Assembly: GCA_938091985.1 (NCBI GenBank)
Contig: CALKOE010000171.1
Location: 1 to 8,573 of the forward strand
DNA from: an uncultured Acidimicrobiales bacterium
GTDB lineage: Bacteria > Actinomycetota > Acidimicrobiia > Acidimicrobiales > Aldehydirespiratoraceae
Length of the DNA stretch: 8,573 nt
Direction of reading: 5' to 3'
Both the position numbers and the translations under genes were made by a program. Shown piece after piece: positions 6,225-8,573 of the stretch (position 1 is its first letter; each line of letters begins with the position of its first letter). The notes below the pieces were generated by a model, which was given only the letters and a program-made list of their open reading frames with translations, did not search any database and was not told the origin of the DNA.

Positions 6225-6775
6225 GCGCGGCCGAGGAGTCGAAGTCCACGCGCGGCCCAGAGGCTGTTCGACGCGCACTCATCGACTCGGCCAAGACACT
6301 CATGGGAATGCGCTCACCTCGCCAGGTGAGCGGCCGTGAACTCGCCCAACACGCCGGCGTCAACTACGGCTTGATCCACCACTACTTCGGCACCAAAGAC
6401 AACGTGTTCGCCGAGGCAGTCGGAGAGGCCACCGAATCCATGGCCGAACGCTGGGATGCCGGCGGCATGCTGCCGGTCAATACCACCGACGACGCGATGA
6501 GCTACCGGACCTTTGCCAAGCTCGAGGTCGACGACAGCGAGAATCCGATCCGCGATCTCGTCAACCGAATCCTGGCCGGCCAGGCGCAATCGACCGGCCG
6601 ACCGAACACCGATCAGGAGCTTCTCGCGGAGGTCGCCATCACCACGGCACTCCAGTTCGGGTGGGGTGCGTTCGAAGCAGAAATCCTGGGCGCGCTCGAG
6701 GAGTTCGGGGCCGAACAAGACAGCCTTCGCCGCCGAGTGGCCGAACTGTCACTTCGGTTGCAGGACGACAGCTGA
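6221..6775 (+). CDS. TetR/AcrR-family transcriptional regulator
   Basis: A 184-residue protein with a TetR-type N-terminal DNA-binding domain: a first helix at about 13-28 ([16 protein letters not shown]), then the helix-turn-helix at about 36-58 ([27 protein letters not shown]), including the family hallmark YxxFxxKxxL-like segment [11 protein letters not shown]. The C-terminal part (about 70-184) is helical and divergent, as expected for a ligand-binding and dimerisation domain. The GTG at 6221 overlaps the ilvD TGA (GTGA) with no Shine-Dalgarno, so translation is probably coupled to ilvD. A much longer in-frame extension back to 5753 lies inside ilvD and is rejected. Placed between ilvD and an exporter, it most likely regulates this operon, possibly through the dyad at 4351-4367. 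Its ligand is unknown; a branched-chain pathway intermediate or an exported compound are both guesses. Confidence 0.92.
   Translation: MSAAEESKSTRGPEAVRRALIDSAKTLMGMRSPRQVSGRELAQHAGVNYGLIHHYFGTKDNVFAEAVGEATESMAERWDAGGMLPVNTTDDAMSYRTFAKLEVDDSENPIRDLVNRILAGQAQSTGRPNTDQELLAEVAITTALQFGWGAFEAEILGALEEFGAEQDSLRRRVAELSLRLQDDS
6762..6774 (+). promoter_or_regulatory. Shine-Dalgarno and CTG start for the exporter gene
   Basis: AGGA at 6762-6765 is followed by six bases and then CTG at 6772-6774, which overlaps the TetR stop as CTGA. It is the best-placed Shine-Dalgarno I noticed at a gene start in this window. Between the GTG at 6661 and the first membrane helix, the exporter frame contains no ATG, GTG or TTG. 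The site therefore supports a rare CTG start. Confidence 0.5.
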
Positions 6776-8001
6776 CTCTCGACCACACCACCCAGCGAAG
6801 CGAACGCTCCGTCGTCGCATTCCTCGCGTTCCTGAGCGTCATCTTGGCGTTCGGGATCGACTCGTCCCTACCCGCGTTCGAGGAGCTGCGGTCCGAGTTC
6901 GACCTGCGCGACGGCTCCGGCGAGGTCTCCCTTGTCGTCACTGCGTACTTCCTCGGCATGGCTGCCGGCCAGATCGTGTGGGGGCTGTCATCGGACCGAA
7001 TCGGTCGCCGACTCGCGCTGCTGGGCGGGCTCTCGCTCTACGGCATCGGCGCCGCCGGTTCGGCCTTCGCCGGCTCGATGAACATGCTGCTCCTCGCGCG
7101 TTTCGTGTGGGGACTCGGTGCTGCTGGGCCAAGCGTGCTGCGCAACTCCATCGCCAGAGATCTCTACAGCGGCGATCGCCTCGCCCGGGTCACGTCGTTG
7201 ACCATGGCCATCTTCTTGATCGGGCCCGCAATCGCGCCTTCGGTCGGCGAGCTCATTCTCCTCACCGGCGAGTGGCGCTTCGTCTTCGCGGCAGCGGTCC
7301 CCCTTGCATTCGTGGCTGTCGTTTGGACGATTCGATTCGGCGAAACCCTCGCCCCGGAGAACGCTCGACCCGTCGATCTCGCCAGCATCCGGCGAGGAAG
7401 CGCTGCCTTCTTTCGCACTCGGACGACAATCGGCTACTCCGCGTCGACCACGCTCGCGTCGGGCGCCTTCTTCATCTTCCTTGGCAGCGGCCAACCCATC
7501 GTCGATGAGATCTACGGCTACGGCGACTGGTTTGCGCTCGTCTTCTTCGGCATCGCGGCGTTCATCGGCATCACTGTCTGGACGAGCAGTCGCTACATCA
7601 GCCGCTTCGGTGCGGACCGGGTGGGAGCCATCGCCACAACCGTGATGGTGGCCACGGCTGCGGTCTTCCTGGTCACGTGCCTGGTCACTGACGGGCGGCC
7701 CCCGTTTGCCGTCTGGTTCGCGCTGGTCATGGTGTTTGCGGCCTTCACGACCGTGTCGACGCCGGCCTTCATTGCCATGGCGATGACGCCGATGGCGAAG
7801 GTCGCCGGTCTGGCGAGCGCGCTGAACGGCGTGATGACAATCGGGATCGCGTCGCTACTCGCCGTCGTGTTCGACCGCATGATCGACGACACCGTCACAC
7901 CGATGGCAGCCGGATTCCTCCTCTACTCATCTCTGGCGTTCCTCGTCGCGGCGTGGGCCCGGGGTGGCTCTCGCGAGGTCGTCGACCCCTTCTCGACCTG
8001 A
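6772..8001 (+). CDS. MFS drug-type exporter, Bcr/CflA-like (probable CTG start)
   Basis: From the CTG at 6772 the protein is 409 residues with about twelve membrane helices, the normal size of Bcr/CflA drug:H+ antiporters. Helix 1 carries GIDSSLPAF (28-36), matching the IDMYLPA-type signature of that group. The loop after helix 2 is a clear motif A, GLSSDRIGRR (71-80). Helix 5 carries the antiporter motif C-like GPAIAPSVG (151-159). It would expel a small hydrophobic compound across the cytoplasmic membrane using the proton gradient; the substrate is unknown. The only other in-frame start before helix 1 is GTG at 6661, which would overlap the TetR gene by 115 bases and add an Arg/Pro-rich leader. 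The CTG, with AGGA six bases upstream and a CTGA overlap, is preferred. The gene is coupled to tetR and so to ilvD. Confidence 0.88.
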   Translation: MTLDHTTQRSERSVVAFLAFLSVILAFGIDSSLPAFEELRSEFDLRDGSGEVSLVVTAYFLGMAAGQIVWGLSSDRIGRRLALLGGLSLYGIGAAGSAFAGSMNMLLLARFVWGLGAAGPSVLRNSIARDLYSGDRLARVTSLTMAIFLIGPAIAPSVGELILLTGEWRFVFAAAVPLAFVAVVWTIRFGETLAPENARPVDLASIRRGSAAFFRTRTTIGYSASTTLASGAFFIFLGSGQPIVDEIYGYGDWFALVFFGIAAFIGITVWTSSRYISRFGADRVGAIATTVMVATAAVFLVTCLVTDGRPPFAVWFALVMVFAAFTTVSTPAFIAMAMTPMAKVAGLASALNGVMTIGIASLLAVVFDRMIDDTVTPMAAGFLLYSSLAFLVAAWARGGSREVVDPFST

Positions 8002-8020
8002 TCGACTCGAGCCGATCGCC

Positions 8021-8026
8021 TAGCGT
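8021..8026 (+). promoter_or_regulatory. Putative leaderless -10 box for the TfoX-like gene
   Basis: TAGCGT is followed by seven bases (TCCCGAC) and the GTG at 8034, in the 32-bp gap after the exporter stop. There is no Shine-Dalgarno. A weak -35-like CTGATC lies at 7998-8003 with a 17-base spacer, overlapping the exporter stop codon. Confidence 0.4.
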
Positions 8027-8033
8027 TCCCGAC

Positions 8034-8339
8034 GTGAGCGACGAATTCTGGGACTGCGCAGCTCCGCTGGTTGCGGAAGGCCTGCTCGAAGAGGGAACCA
8101 TCATGGGCGGGCCCTGTGTGCGCAGTGGCGGCGAGTTCGTCGGCATGCCGCATCACAAGGGCGACGGCATCGTCGTCAAGCTTCCGCGGGCGAGAGTCGA
8201 CGAGTTGATCGCCGGAGGCTCTGGCGCTTCGTTCGCCCCCGCCGGGAAGACCTTCAAGGAGTGGGTGCTGATCGAGTCGTTCGACGAGCAGCGATGGACT
8301 GCCCTGCTACGCGAGTCGATCTCGTTTGTGAATCCCTGA
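8034..8339 (+). CDS. Small TfoX N-terminal-like domain protein
   Basis: A 101-residue soluble protein. Its pattern is an N-terminal helix (FWDCAAPLVAEGLLEEG), then MGGPCVRSGGEFVGM (24-38), IVVKLPRARVDELIAGGSG (46-64), and FKEWVLI (74-80) before a final helix. Single-domain actinobacterial proteins annotated as TfoX/Sxy N-terminal-like share this order: a 'M.G..c...g..f' strand pair, a 'vvKLp..rvdeLi..G.g..F.p..g....kEWv' core and a terminal helix. They are mostly of unknown function; the link to competence regulation known for full-length TfoX/Sxy should not be assumed. The GTG at 8034 is chosen because TAGCGT lies seven bases before it and the next start codon (ATG at 8103) would remove the first helix. 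The stop is one base before the next gene, suggesting co-translation. A YjbR/MmcQ-like relationship is the main alternative. Confidence 0.7.
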   Translation: MSDEFWDCAAPLVAEGLLEEGTIMGGPCVRSGGEFVGMPHHKGDGIVVKLPRARVDELIAGGSGASFAPAGKTFKEWVLIESFDEQRWTALLRESISFVNP

Positions 8340-8340
8340 A

Positions 8341-8573
8341 GTGATCTGGCCCATCTTCATTTCCCCGTTCGCCTTCGTCGGGGCCTGGCTCTTCGACCGG
8401 CGACGTCGCGTCTACGCCGACCTCGGGACGACTCCGGCCGCCGCCGTCTACGCCGGCCGCAACGAAGTGAAGGGCCGAGCGTGGCATCCGCAACCGCTCC
8501 GCAGCCACCTGACCGAGACTCCCTCGGTGATGTGGACCTACCGACTCGAAGAGGAGCGTCAACACACCCGCAC
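8341..8573 (+). CDS. N-terminal part of a membrane-anchored GIDE/E3-ligase-like protein (3' end outside window)
   Basis: The frame opens with GTG at 8341, one base after the TfoX-like stop, and runs off the right edge after 77 full codons. It begins with a hydrophobic segment (about 1-18) followed by the stop-transfer run DRRRR, indicating a single N-terminal membrane anchor with the rest in the cytoplasm. Then comes AGRNEVKGRAWHPQPLRSHLTETPSVMWTYRLEEERQ in pieces: NEVKGRA (41-47), LTETPSVMW (57-65) and YRLEEER (67-73). This order, with 'VKG.A', 'L...PsV.y.y..e', resembles the GIDE domain found in MUL1-type E3 ligases and in many bacterial proteins annotated as E3-ligase-like. A bacterial protein of this kind is not thereby a ubiquitin ligase. 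The C-terminus, where any RING or second membrane helix would be, is not visible. Confidence 0.55.
   Translation, partial: MIWPIFISPFAFVGAWLFDRRRRVYADLGTTPAAAVYAGRNEVKGRAWHPQPLRSHLTETPSVMWTYRLEEERQHTR

Noticed and set aside
6661..6771. GTG 6661 as the exporter start
   Set aside because: It needs a 115-base overlap with tetR and adds an Arg/Pro/Gly-rich leader before helix 1. It remains possible, but CTG 6772 has the better context.
8000..8017. GATCG...CGATC inverted repeat around CTCGAG after the exporter stop
   Set aside because: The arms are only five bases and GATC/CGAT words are frequent throughout this window, so chance explains it.
1..8573. tRNA or rRNA genes, CRISPR repeats, IS ends, prophage or defence genes
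   Set aside because: I saw no cloverleaf-like segment, spaced direct repeats, transposase or defence motif; the window is almost filled by ordinary protein genes.

Overview
The window looks like ordinary chromosomal DNA from a high-GC actinobacterium. An Acidimicrobiia (Ilumatobacter-like) source would fit, given the GC-rich third codon positions, a stand-alone LigD-type polymerase, a DHRS12-like SDR and almost no Shine-Dalgarno sequences. The taxon is an inference, not something the sequence proves. Coding density is very high, no gap exceeds about 80 bases, and I see no RNA gene, insertion sequence, phage gene or CRISPR array.

Layout. Positions 1-146 hold the 3' end of a plus-strand gene, probably a ROK-family sugar kinase. 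It converges on a minus-strand block that reads, in transcription order, a four-helix membrane protein (2821-2351), an MFS permease (2297-1188) and a stand-alone LigD polymerase domain of the NHEJ type (1178-162). A 78-bp divergent region (2822-2899) separates this block from a plus-strand block. That block starts with an SRPBCC protein (2900-3337) and an SDR oxidoreductase (3334-4308) joined by an ATGA overlap. Next come dihydroxy-acid dehydratase ilvD (4371-6224), a TetR regulator (6221-6775) and a Bcr/CflA-like MFS exporter (from about 6772 to 8001), the last three chained by GTGA and CTGA overlaps. The window ends with a small TfoX-N-like protein (8034-8339) and, one base later, the start of a membrane-anchored protein resembling the GIDE/E3-ligase-like family (8341 to the edge).

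How the genes work together. ilvD catalyses a core step of valine, leucine and isoleucine synthesis. It shares a tight apparent operon with a TetR regulator and an exporter. A perfect 17-bp dyad covers its putative -10 box and would make a natural operator for that regulator. The SRPBCC/SDR pair is probably a small lipid or hydrophobic-ligand module.

The most striking pattern is regulatory. All six internal gene starts that do not overlap, or directly abut, the gene before them have a TA[G/C][G/C][G/C]T hexamer 5-7 bases before the start codon and no Shine-Dalgarno. This is the arrangement expected for leaderless transcripts. The overlapping starts lack it and use NTGA stop/start overlaps instead. 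I did not find a convincing new defence or mobile system here.
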